A DNA stretch of 8,345 bases from Lutibacter sp. (GCA_004195315.1 SDWL01000080.1:1-8345), one strand, 5' to 3'. Counted from the first letter of the stretch, positions 1-7,591 are shown. Notes: generated by a model not told the origin, from the sequence alone. Numbers and translations: made by a program.

Positions 1-1286
1 ATATCAAATTTTGATATTTTTTTTATGCGAATTTCTGTTAAACGAACAATATCTTCTTCAGTTATAGCACGTTTTAAATGTTTAATATGTGGCTTTAACC
101 CTTTGTCAATTGCTTTAATTACACCTTGCCAAGTTTCTTCTTCTTCAATATCACGGTAAATTCTATTTTCAATAAAGATTCTCTCCAATGAAGCAAAATG
201 CCATTGTTCTTCCAACTCGTTTAACTGAATTTCAAGTTCTTGCTTTAACAAATCAACAGTAAGATCTGTAGACAATCTTAAAATTTCTGAAACACCAATA
301 AATACAGGTTTATTATCTTCAATTACACAACATAAAGGTGAAATTGGGTTTTCACAACTTGTGAAAGCAAACAAAGCGTCAATTGTTTTATCAGGTGAAA
401 TCCCCGTAGGTAAATGCACTAATATTTCAACATTTGCTGCTGTATTGTCTTCTATTTGCTTAATTTTTATGGTGCCTTTTTCATTAGCTTTTAAAATAGA
501 ATCTATTAAACTGGAAGTTGTTGTTCCAAAAGGAATTTCATTAATTACTAATGTCTTTTTATCGAGTTGAGAAATTTTTGCTCTCACTCTAATTTTACCG
601 CCACGTTTTCCATCATTATAATTAGAAACATCAGCAATTCCGCCAGTTAAAAAATCGGGAATTAATGTAAAACTTTTCCCTCTTAAATGTTTTATTGAAG
701 CATCAATTAATTCATTAAAATTATGAGGTAAAATTTTTGTTGAAAGTCCAACTGCAATACCTTCAGCACCTTGTGCTAGTAACATAGGAAACTTTACAGG
801 TAAATCTACAGGTTCATTTCTTCTACCATCATAAGACGATTGCCAAGCTGTAGTTTTAGGATTAAAAACTACATCTAACGCAAATTTTGATAAACGCGCT
901 TCAATATAACGAGAAGCTGCTGCTCGGTCACCGGTTAAAATATTCCCCCAGTTTCCTTGCATATCAATTAACAATTCCTTTTGTCCAATTTGAACCATGG
1001 CATCAGCAATAGAAGCATCACCGTGAGGATGGTATTGCATAGTATGTCCAACAATGTTTGCTACTTTATTGTAACGACCATCGTCTAAATCTTTCATAGA
1101 ATGTAAGATTCTACGCTGCACAGGTTTAAAACCATCTCTAATTCCTGGAACTGCACGCTCTAAAATTACATAAGACGCATAATCCAAAAACCATTCTTTA
1201 TACATTCCCGTTACTTTGGTAATGGTTTCTTGGTTTCCAAATTCTTCGTTTAATTCTTCGTTCAAATGTTCGTTATTTTCTTCCAT
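1..1286 (-). CDS. parC: Topoisomerase IV subunit A (ParC), 3' end cut by the window edge
   Basis: This is the DNA-cleaving subunit of topoisomerase IV, which with ParE decatenates and relaxes chromosomes using ATP. It begins at ATG 1286-1284 and stays open to base 1, giving 428 codons; the C-terminal part lies outside. Visible landmarks are the start of the winged-helix region (EWFLDYASYVILERAVPGIR, residues 31-50), the HPHGD motif of the quinolone-resistance region (86-90), the QGNWGNILTGD stretch (110-120) and AAASRYIEARLS containing the catalytic tyrosine, Tyr127. The residue matching E. coli GyrA Ser83 is Ala91; the one matching Asp87 is Asp95. The last readable residues, EIRIKKISKFD, fit the conserved coiled-coil region of the family. 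It lies 64 bp after parE on the same strand with no terminator visible between, so the two are probably co-transcribed. GyrA is the alternative, but adjacency to a ParE-type ATPase and the sequence style favour ParC. Confidence 0.95.
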   Translation of the reverse strand, partial: MEENNEHLNEELNEEFGNQETITKVTGMYKEWFLDYASYVILERAVPGIRDGFKPVQRRILHSMKDLDDGRYNKVANIVGHTMQYHPHGDASIADAMVQIGQKELLIDMQGNWGNILTGDRAAASRYIEARLSKFALDVVFNPKTTAWQSSYDGRRNEPVDLPVKFPMLLAQGAEGIAVGLSTKILPHNFNELIDASIKHLRGKSFTLIPDFLTGGIADVSNYNDGKRGGKIRVRAKISQLDKKTLVINEIPFGTTTSSLIDSILKANEKGTIKIKQIEDNTAANVEILVHLPTGISPDKTIDALFAFTSCENPISPLCCVIEDNKPVFIGVSEILRLSTDLTVDLLKQELEIQLNELEEQWHFASLERIFIENRIYRDIEEEETWQGVIKAIDKGLKPHIKHLKRAITEEDIVRLTEIRIKKISKFD

Positions 1287-1350
1287 TTAATTCAATTGTC
1301 ATTCCTGTGTAGGTGGTAATAATGTTAAATCTTCAATCGTAAATCAAAAT

Positions 1351-3204
1351 TTACTCTTCAACTATATCTAATTCAACTTTTAAATTTTGTATGATAAATT
1401 TTTGTCTATCTGGTGTGTTTTTTCCCATATAAAATTCTAACATTTTATCAATTGGCATTTCTTTATCAAGCATCACAGGGTCTAGACGAATATCATCTCC
1501 AATAAAATGAACAAATTCATCAGGCGAAATTTCACCTAAACCTTTAAATCGAGTAATTTCGGGCTTACCTTTTAATTTATTCATAGCATCCTGTCTTTCT
1601 TCTTGAGAATAACAATAAAAAGTTTGTTTTTTATCACGCACTCTAAATAATGGTGTGTCTAAAATATATAAATGACCTTCTTTAATTAATTCAGGGAAAA
1701 ATTGCAGAAAAAAGGTAATTAATAACAAACGAATATGCATTCCATCTACATCGGCATCAGTTGCAATTACAATGTTATTATAACGTAATTCTTCTAAACC
1801 ATCTTCAATATTTAAGGCTGCTTGTAAAAGATTAAATTCTTCATTTTCATACACAATTTTTTTATTCATTCCGTATGAATTCAATGGTTTACCACGTAAA
1901 CTAAATACAGCTTGTGTGTTTACGTTTCTAGACTTGGTAATTGAACCACTTGCAGAATCTCCTTCTGTAATAAATAACGTACTTTCTAAACGATTATCTT
2001 TCTTTAAGTCATTAAAATGAACCCTACAATCTCTTAATTTTTTATTGTGTACACTTGCTTTTTTAGCGCGTTCACGGGCTAATTTTCTAATTCCTGATAA
2101 ATCGTTTCGTTCTTTTTCTGCTTGAAGAATTTTCTTTTGAATTTTTTCAGCAACATTAGGATTTTTATGAAGGTAATTATCCAAATTCGTTTTTACAAAA
2201 TCAGTAATATAAGTACGAACTGTTGGTAAACCATCACCCATTTCTGTTGAACCCAATTTAGTTTTGGTTTGGCTTTCAAAAATAGGTTCCATCACTTTTA
2301 CACTCACTGCAGAAACAATAGATTTACGTATATCTGAAGCTTCATAATTTTTACCAAAATACTCTCGAATGGTTTTCACTATGGCTTCTCTAAAAGCATT
2401 TTGATGTGTTCCTCCTTGTGTTGTATGTTGTCCGTTTACAAACGAATGATATTCTTCACTATATTGGGCTTTACTATAAGTTATTGCAACTTCAATATCA
2501 GCTCCTTTTAAGTGAATTATAGGAAATAATTTTGATTCTTCATCAATATTTTCATCCAATAAATCCTTTAAACCATTTTCTGAAAAATACTTTTCACCGT
2601 TAAAAACAATAGTCAAACCTGTGTTTAAATACACATAGTTTTTCATCATTTTTACAATGTATTCACTTCTATATTTAAATTTTGAGAAAATTTCTTTATC
2701 AGGAACGAAGGTTACTTTTGTTCCTTTACGCTGCGTTGATTCTTGTGCATTTTCTTCTAATGTAATATTCCCAGCAGAAAATTCAGCAAAAGCTGTTTGA
2801 TTGTCACGAATAGATTGTACTCTAAAATATGATGACAACGCATTAACTGCTTTTGTACCAACACCATTTAGTCCAACCGATTTTTTAAATGCTTTAGAAT
2901 CATACTTTCCACCAGTATTCATTTTTGAAACTACATCTACTACTTTTCCTAATGGAATTCCTCTACCATAATCACGAACTGTTACCGTTTCATCTTTTAC
3001 AGAAACTTCAATGGTTTTTCCTGCACCCATGACATATTCGTCAATTGAATTGTCTAATACTTCTTTTATAAGAATATAAATACCATCATCAGATGATGAA
3101 CCATCTCCTAATTTACCAATGTACATTCCCGGACGCATTCTAATATGCTCTTTCCAGTCTAGTGATCGAATATTATCCTCAGTGTAATTTGTTTGTTCAG
3201 CCAT
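1351..3204 (-). CDS. parE: Topoisomerase IV subunit B (ParE), ATPase subunit
   Basis: This 617-residue protein is the ATPase half of topoisomerase IV and works with the ParC encoded just downstream. The GHKL ATPase fold is shown by EVLDNSIDE with the likely catalytic Glu48 and Mg-binding Asn52, RDYGRGIP (77-84), and the ATP-lid glycine loop GLNGVGTKAVNALS (111-124). The transducer domain carries SQTKTKLG with the QTK lysine Lys314. The TOPRIM domain carries EGDSASG (Glu414) and TDADVDG (Asp483, Asp485), the metal-binding acidic residues, followed by RFKGLGE (552-558). The length fits ParE or short GyrB and lacks the large TOPRIM insertion of enterobacterial GyrB. The start is ATG 3204-3202, preceded by an A/T-rich leader with no Shine-Dalgarno, as is usual in Bacteroidota. 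The ychF terminator lies upstream, so parE should have its own promoter; TACTTTAG at 3240-3233 is a one-mismatch -7 candidate without a clear -33 partner. GyrB is the main alternative identity. Confidence 0.95.
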   Translation of the reverse strand: MAEQTNYTEDNIRSLDWKEHIRMRPGMYIGKLGDGSSSDDGIYILIKEVLDNSIDEYVMGAGKTIEVSVKDETVTVRDYGRGIPLGKVVDVVSKMNTGGKYDSKAFKKSVGLNGVGTKAVNALSSYFRVQSIRDNQTAFAEFSAGNITLEENAQESTQRKGTKVTFVPDKEIFSKFKYRSEYIVKMMKNYVYLNTGLTIVFNGEKYFSENGLKDLLDENIDEESKLFPIIHLKGADIEVAITYSKAQYSEEYHSFVNGQHTTQGGTHQNAFREAIVKTIREYFGKNYEASDIRKSIVSAVSVKVMEPIFESQTKTKLGSTEMGDGLPTVRTYITDFVKTNLDNYLHKNPNVAEKIQKKILQAEKERNDLSGIRKLARERAKKASVHNKKLRDCRVHFNDLKKDNRLESTLFITEGDSASGSITKSRNVNTQAVFSLRGKPLNSYGMNKKIVYENEEFNLLQAALNIEDGLEELRYNNIVIATDADVDGMHIRLLLITFFLQFFPELIKEGHLYILDTPLFRVRDKKQTFYCYSQEERQDAMNKLKGKPEITRFKGLGEISPDEFVHFIGDDIRLDPVMLDKEMPIDKMLEFYMGKNTPDRQKFIIQNLKVELDIVEE

Positions 3205-3259
3205 TAAATTATATAAAATTCTTGAAGAGTTGCTAAAGTACTATTTTGAGGTATAATAT

Positions 3260-3296
3260 AAAAAAAAGTCTGTTAAAAAATTTATTAACAGACTTT
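3260..3296 (-). terminator. Intrinsic terminator after ychF
   Basis: A perfect 12-bp inverted repeat (arms 3265-3276 and 3285-3296, AAAGTCTGTTAA and its complement) encloses an 8-base loop. Read on the minus strand it is followed by a run of eight T (complement of 3260-3267, overlapping the A/T base of the stem). It starts 28 bases after the ychF stop codon and separates ychF from parE. On the plus strand the T run is weaker and there is no plus-strand gene to terminate. Confidence 0.85.
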
Positions 3297-3324
3297 CAAT
3301 ATTATTTTTTTATAAAAATTGCAA

Positions 3325-4419
3325 TTACACATTAAAACGGAAATGCATCACATCTCCATCTTTCACAATATATTCTTTACCTTCAACTCTCATTTTTCCT
3401 GCTTCTTTTACTTTAGCTTCGCTTCCATAACTCACAAAATCATCATAAGCAATAACTTCAGCTCTAATAAATCCTTTTTCGAAATCTGTATGAATAACTC
3501 CTGCTGCTTGTGGTGCTGAATCTCCAATATTAATTGTCCATGCTCTAACTTCCTTCACTCCAGCAGTAAAATATGTTTGTTGCTTTAATAATTTATAGGC
3601 TGCTCTAATTAAAACCGAAGCTCCTGGTTCATGTAAACCCAAATCTTCTAAAAATAATTGACGTTCTTCAAATGATTCTAATTCTGTAATATCTGCTTCA
3701 GTACCAACTGCTAAAATAATAACCTCAGCATTTTCATCTTTTACAGCTTCTTTTACTGCATTTACATACGCATTTCCATCAACTGCCGAGTTCTCATCTA
3801 CATTACAAACATACAATACTGGTTTGTCAGTTATTAATTGTAATGGTGTAATATATTCCTCACGCTCTTTATCTCCTAATTCAATGGCTCTTACAGACAT
3901 TGCAGCTTCTATTCCTAATCTAACTTTTTCTAGAACATCAAATTCCTTTTGAGCTTCTTTATTACCTGTTCTTGCCGTTTTTTTAACACGATCTATTCTT
4001 TTTTCTAGCGTTTCAAGATCTTTTAACTGCAATTCAAAATCAATAGTTTCTTTATCTCTAACCGGATCAATAGTGGTATCAACATGTATAATATTATCAT
4101 TATCAAAACAACGAATTACATGAATAATAGCATCTGTTTCTCTAATATTTGCTAAAAACTGATTTCCTAAACCTTCTCCTTTACTTGCTCCACGAACCAA
4201 TCCTGCAATATCAACAATATCAACTGTTGCAGTTTGCACTCGCATAGGTTTCACCAATTCCTCTAATTTAGTTAATCTGCTATCTGGTACGTTTACTACA
4301 CCAATATTTGGTTCAATTGTACAAAAAGGAAAGTTTGCACTTTGCGCTTTGGCATTTGATAAACAATTAAATAAAGTTGATTTTCCTACATTTGGTAATC
4401 CTACAATTCCTGCCTTCAT
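3325..4419 (-). CDS. ychF: YchF/Ola1-type redox-responsive ribosome-associated ATPase
   Basis: A 364-residue member of the TRAFAC/OBG P-loop family, close to the usual length of about 363. In this family the protein binds ribosomes and prefers ATP to GTP. The Walker A motif GLPNVGKST is at residues 7-15, the Walker B/G3 motif DIAGL at 70-74 is followed by VRGASKGEGLGNQFL, and the G4 position reads NVDE (206-209) instead of NKxD, the substitution that explains ATP preference. A coiled-coil-like charged segment covers about 125-180, and the C-terminal TGS domain covers about 281-364, ending in the typical MHFRFNV. The start ATG 4419-4417 gives the canonical N-terminus MKAGIVGLPNVGKST. A TAnnTTTG box lies 20 bases upstream and an intrinsic terminator lies downstream, so it is probably transcribed alone. 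Nothing is unusual in the protein. Confidence 0.97.
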   Translation of the reverse strand: MKAGIVGLPNVGKSTLFNCLSNAKAQSANFPFCTIEPNIGVVNVPDSRLTKLEELVKPMRVQTATVDIVDIAGLVRGASKGEGLGNQFLANIRETDAIIHVIRCFDNDNIIHVDTTIDPVRDKETIDFELQLKDLETLEKRIDRVKKTARTGNKEAQKEFDVLEKVRLGIEAAMSVRAIELGDKEREEYITPLQLITDKPVLYVCNVDENSAVDGNAYVNAVKEAVKDENAEVIILAVGTEADITELESFEERQLFLEDLGLHEPGASVLIRAAYKLLKQQTYFTAGVKEVRAWTINIGDSAPQAAGVIHTDFEKGFIRAEVIAYDDFVSYGSEAKVKEAGKMRVEGKEYIVKDGDVMHFRFNV

Positions 4420-4439
4420 AATTAAAATTTTTTGCGGTG

Positions 4440-4475
4440 CAAATATAGTATTTAGTTTTGTTAATTATTAGTCAA
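4440..4475 (-). promoter_or_regulatory. Probable ychF promoter (Bacteroidota type)
   Basis: On the minus strand, TATATTTG (4447-4440) matches the Bacteroidota -7 consensus TAnnTTTG exactly. A TTG (within TTGAC, 4475-4471) lies upstream but with a 25-base spacer, longer than the usual roughly 19, so the -33 assignment is uncertain. Transcription would start about 10-15 bases before the ychF ATG. Confidence 0.5.
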
Positions 4476-4571
4476 TTTTAATTTTATAAATAAGGTCATT
4501 TTTCAACACATTCAATCTTATTTTTTTTAGTTTTAATTCATTAGACACCACAAAAAAATATAACAAGGCAT

Positions 4572-4769
4572 TTCCTTTTAATTTCTTTAATTTTTATGTT
4601 GGGATTTATCACTGTCTTAACAGTAAGAATGACAATTTTGCAAGTTGCCACAAATCCGTATGTTGAGTTTATTGGTTCTGAAGAAACAGCATCAAGCACA
4701 TTAAATTTATCACAACATTTAATTGATTGGGATCTACTATTACACTTGCTTATTTCCTATCTTCATATC
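4572..4769 (+). pseudogene. Remnant of an FHS-family sugar:H+ permease (glucose/galactose/GlcNAc MFS transporter)
   Basis: The plus-strand frame starting near 4572 reads HFLLISLIFMLGF, then from 4632 TILQVATNPYVEFIGSEE, then TASSTLNLSQ. This is the signature of the fourth transmembrane segment and following loop of FHS-family major facilitator permeases (consensus approximately LQVAANPYVxxLGxxxTASSRLNLxQ). After LNLSQ the match continues only in another frame: codons from 4727 read LGSTITLAYF, equivalent to the family's LGTTIAPxFG. A frameshift therefore lies at about 4716-4727. The sequence then runs into the ATT repeat. An in-frame stop at 4542-4544 and no recognisable flanking family sequence show that only about 65 of roughly 420 residues remain. 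Between GF and TILQV there are about nine extra residues, so the piece is also internally disturbed. The 70-residue ORF from ATG 4596 should not be called a real gene. Substrate cannot be told from this fragment; proximity to a hexosaminidase suggests GlcNAc. Confidence 0.8.
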
Positions 4770-4809
<40 letters not shown>

Positions 4810-4884
4810 TCTAAATCCATTTCTGAATAGTAAAATCCACTTTTATTTATGTAGTATCATCACAAGAAGTTGAATTATTGAATT

Positions 4885-4901
4885 TTTAGTATATTACTAA
4901 A
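4885..4901. repeat. Short perfect dyad, 7-bp arms, 3-base centre
   Basis: TTTAGTA (4885-4891), TAT, TACTAAA (4895-4901). It is entirely A/T-rich apart from one G-C pair per arm. It is too weak for a terminator and there is no adjacent promoter, so an operator role is unsupported; chance is likely in this composition. Confidence 0.35.
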
Positions 4902-4955
4902 TTAATCTAAAATTACTTGTTAAATAGCCAACAGATAATACTGAGCATTACTCTA

Positions 4956-5039
4956 TTATTTCACACCATATTTTTCAGCAATTATAGCTCCTTCAATACT
5001 AACAGTACAAACTTCAAAATTCTTTAGTTCACAAATATT
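4956..5039 (-). pseudogene. Coding-like C-terminal tail of an unidentified protein, overlapping the hexosaminidase stop
   Basis: On the minus strand, in a frame different from the hexosaminidase, codons from 5030 read ELKNFEVCTVSIEGAIIAEK followed by YGVK and a TAA stop at 4958-4956, then TAG. The composition (amphipathic, natural-looking, ending in YGVK) looks like a real protein C-terminus rather than random A/T-rich sequence. The frame opens only after a TGA at 5042-5040, inside the last codons of the hexosaminidase gene, and has no start codon. It may be the end of a gene whose body was lost. I do not recognise the family. Confidence 0.4.
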
Positions 5040-7291
5040 TCATCAATAAAAATCCAAGATTTTCCTTTATAAAAATCATGCCATTCTGGTAATTGGTCTA
5101 AATTTTCAGCAAATAGTTTAACATATCTAATTTTTTCAACTGATTTAATTTTTGATAATGTTTCTAAAATTACCTCTTTATTTTTTGGGTCAACTTTTGA
5201 TTCAACAGTTCCCCAATCTTTCCAAGTTAATCCATCTACCGAAGTTTGAATTGTAATATTTCTAGGTATTAAAATCCAAGACAGTTGTTTGTGTAAAAAA
5301 TTAGCACCTATTTCAGTTACTTCTTTTTCTTTTCCTAAATCGATAACACAATCAATATCAACACCTAAAAACCCTTGCCAGTTACCATCTCTAATCTTTT
5401 TTGAACCAATTTCTCCATCAACTAAACCTTTTTCACCTGATGCTTTGTAAACATCATTATAAAGGTTTTCTTGCTTAATTTCACTATTTATTGCTTTATG
5501 TAATTGATAACCTTGCAACAAATTATCGCCATATTTTTTTCCATTTTTAAACGTTTCAATTTCTAAAACACCTGATTTATTTAATGCAATTATCGCTGGA
5601 GCTTCTCTAAATATAGTATCACAATCTTCGCAATTCCAACGGTAATTTGTTTTAAAACTTTCATGTTTAGTAACCACTTCAATTTGAACTTTGTCATCAT
5701 TTAAAGTACTTTTTAAACTTACTGGAACAAATTCAAGTCCATATTTTACATTTTTAGCCTCCAATAAACCATATTGATTTTGCACTCTTGCATAAAATTC
5801 ATTAAAGTATTTTTCTTTTGGATATGACCAAAGTACTTCGCTCATGGCAAAAATTCTTGGAAATACTTTTGAATCTAAATTTTCTTCATCAGGAATTCGC
5901 TCGCTCCATAAATTACACTCACTTCCAATAATATATTGATGTTTTTCAGGTGCTAATTCTGCCGGAATAGGATTGAAATTATACACCTTTTCTAAATCAG
6001 TTGTTCCAATTCCATAATCAAAGTAACAATGTGTAGTAGGCGACATTATTGCAAACTGATTGTTATTAGCAGCTACAATTCCTCCTTTTACTCCTCTCCA
6101 ACTTTGAACAGTAGCAGTTGGTGACAAACCTCCTTCTAAAATTTCATCCCAACCTATTAATTTACGATTATTTTTATGAAGAAATTTCTCAATTCTTTGT
6201 ATAAAATAGCTTTGTAACTCATGTTCATTTGCTAACTTTTCGTCTTTTATTCTTTTCTGACATTTAGCACAAGCTTCCCATCTTAATTTTGGTGCTTCAT
6301 CACCTCCAATGTGAATATATTCTGATGGAAACAACTCCATAACTTCAGTTAACACATCTTCTAAAAAAATAAATGTTTGTTCATTCCCAGCACAATAAAT
6401 ATCTTTAAAAATCCCCCATTCATTAGTGACTTCTACAGTGTTACCAGTACAAGACAACTCAGGATACGCAGCCAAAGCAGCTAAAGAATGCCCTGGTAAT
6501 TCAATTTCAGGAATTACAGTAATATGTCTTTCTGTAGCATAAGCAACAATTTCTTGCACTTGTTTTTTTGTATAAAACCCGCCATAAATAGAACTATCTT
6601 TTTGTTTTCTAAAAGCACCTATTTCAGTTAATTTTGGGTATTTCTCAATGGCTATTCTCCAACCTTGATCTTCTGTTAAATGCCAATGAAAAACATTCAT
6701 TTTATATAGCGCCAATAAATCAATATACTTTTTAACAACATCTACTTCAAAAAAATGTCTTCCGCTATCAAACAACATTCCTCTGTGTCTAAATTTAGGA
6801 CTATCTTTAACAGTAATTAATGGTAATTGCCACTCATTTCTTTTTATATTCTTATGAAACTCATCAACAAAAAGTTGTCTCAAGGTTTGAATTCCTCTCA
6901 TTATTCCTGTAGTTGTACTCCCTTCAATTTCAATTTTAGATTTTGAAATGGTTAATTTATAACTTTCTTCTGAATTGAGATTTGCAGCTAATTTTGAGTT
7001 GTTTACTAATAAAATAGCATTTTCAGTTATTGGAATTTCATTAGTTACAATAATATCTACACTGAAATTTGAAGATTCATGAATCAACTTTTGAAGATAA
7101 TTCGCTTCGTCAATAAAATCTTGGGTTGTAACAATCTTTGTGTTTATTGAAATGCTAGTAAACCCTTCTGTTTGAGTTAATTCTAAAGGTTTAGGAATTA
7201 AAAATGAAGCAACATTTTCTCTAAAATCAATGTTAGTTTCACAAGAAATTAATGCCAATAGGCATAGTACTACGATTACTTTTTTTACCAT
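5024..7291 (-). CDS. Beta-N-acetylhexosaminidase, GH20 family, lipoprotein, with C-terminal F5/8-type domain
   Basis: A 755-residue exo-glycosidase predicted to release terminal beta-linked GlcNAc or GalNAc from chitooligosaccharides or glycans by substrate-assisted catalysis. An N-terminal signal ends in the lipobox LISC with Cys17, so it should be a lipoprotein of the cell envelope. A GH20b domain follows (about 30-165). The TIM-barrel catalytic domain (about 168-495) starts with RHRGMLFDSGRHF (substrate-binding Arg178), contains HWHLTEDQGWR (202-212) and HIGGDEAP with the catalytic pair Asp331-Glu332, then GWDE (Trp381), QSWRG (Trp398) and LWSE (Trp462), the aromatic residues of the sugar pocket. 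A chitobiase-like C-terminal domain (about 525-595, TFKNGKKYG) and a galactose-binding F5/8 type C-like domain (about 610-755) complete it. The frame can be extended two codons to a TTG at 7297, but ATG 7291 is preferred because it gives the compact signal MVKKVIVVLCLLALISC. All key residues are present although neighbouring genes are decayed. Confidence 0.93.
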   Translation of the reverse strand: MVKKVIVVLCLLALISCETNIDFRENVASFLIPKPLELTQTEGFTSISINTKIVTTQDFIDEANYLQKLIHESSNFSVDIIVTNEIPITENAILLVNNSKLAANLNSEESYKLTISKSKIEIEGSTTTGIMRGIQTLRQLFVDEFHKNIKRNEWQLPLITVKDSPKFRHRGMLFDSGRHFFEVDVVKKYIDLLALYKMNVFHWHLTEDQGWRIAIEKYPKLTEIGAFRKQKDSSIYGGFYTKKQVQEIVAYATERHITVIPEIELPGHSLAALAAYPELSCTGNTVEVTNEWGIFKDIYCAGNEQTFIFLEDVLTEVMELFPSEYIHIGGDEAPKLRWEACAKCQKRIKDEKLANEHELQSYFIQRIEKFLHKNNRKLIGWDEILEGGLSPTATVQSWRGVKGGIVAANNNQFAIMSPTTHCYFDYGIGTTDLEKVYNFNPIPAELAPEKHQYIIGSECNLWSERIPDEENLDSKVFPRIFAMSEVLWSYPKEKYFNEFYARVQNQYGLLEAKNVKYGLEFVPVSLKSTLNDDKVQIEVVTKHESFKTNYRWNCEDCDTIFREAPAIIALNKSGVLEIETFKNGKKYGDNLLQGYQLHKAINSEIKQENLYNDVYKASGEKGLVDGEIGSKKIRDGNWQGFLGVDIDCVIDLGKEKEVTEIGANFLHKQLSWILIPRNITIQTSVDGLTWKDWGTVESKVDPKNKEVILETLSKIKSVEKIRYVKLFAENLDQLPEWHDFYKGKSWIFIDEIFVN

Positions 7292-7336
7292 TCTCAATTA
7301 TATTTTGTGTCAATTATTTCATTTTGTTTTGAGGTA

Positions 7337-7384
7337 TGAAGTGCGTAATTAAAACCCGCATAAACGCTATAACCACCTACTTCA
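7337..7384. repeat. Imperfect stem-loop in a locally GC-richer patch
   Basis: Outer arms TGAAGT (7337-7342) and ACTTCA (7379-7384) are perfectly complementary. Inside, GCGT (7343-7346) can pair with ACGC (7364-7367), leaving an 11-base unpaired strand on one side. The patch 7341-7380 is visibly richer in G+C than the surrounding sequence. It could be a dispersed repeat or a folded RNA element; nothing in the window shows a second copy. Confidence 0.4.
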
Positions 7385-7591
7385 CATATTTATTTAAGCC
7401 TAAAAAACCAACTTGTAGTTTTGTTAAATCTTTATGTTTTTTCAACTCCGTTCACTGCTTCTTTGCACTCATCATTTGGAGACATTCTATTACGCATTAA
7501 CTCATCTGCATCAAGTGATAAACCACATCAGCTAAAATACACCAGCACTAACTAAAGATGTATGTTTTATAAAATTTCTACTTGTTTTCAT
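7377..7591 (-). pseudogene. Remnant of a Tat-exported protein: signal peptide start plus frameshifted C-terminal-like piece
   Basis: Minus-strand ATG 7591-7589 opens MKTSRNFIKHTSLVSAGVF, then a TAG at 7534-7532. This closely resembles the start of flavobacterial Tat signal peptides of the type S-R-R-x-F-[IL]-K ... SAG, seen on periplasmic Gfo/Idh/MocA-like oxidoreductases and others, but one arginine is missing. Just after it, in another frame, codons from 7512 read DADELMRNRMSPNDECKEAV then NGVEKT and a TAA (7434-7432). Shifting frame at the A run near 7437-7442 continues the text as KKHKDLTKLQVGFLGLNKYV-K and a TAG at 7379-7377. I read this as one gene with a large internal deletion and at least one homopolymer frameshift. 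The parent family is not certain. It would have been upstream of, and on the same strand as, the hexosaminidase. Confidence 0.55.

Noticed and set aside
1..17. Perfect palindrome ATATCAAA-T-TTTGATAT at the left contig end, possibly a chimeric or hairpin assembly end
   Set aside because: It translates in frame as the conserved ParC text ISKFDI, so it is ordinary coding sequence and the symmetry is coincidental.
361..570. Plus-strand 69-codon open frame
   Set aside because: It lies entirely inside parC on the opposite strand and has no recognisable protein features; it is a shadow.
3319..3519. Plus-strand 66-codon open frame
   Set aside because: It is antisense to the 3' end of ychF, whose TGS domain explains the sequence.
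4885..4901. Terminator or operator from the TTTAGTA/TACTAAA dyad
   Set aside because: Seven mostly A-T pairs with a three-base loop are too weak for a terminator and no promoter lies beside it.
7337..7384. Integron attC-like recombination site
   Set aside because: The folded arms have the right general look, but I find no convincing R'/R'' core (GTTRRRY and its complement), no second copy and no integrase in the window.
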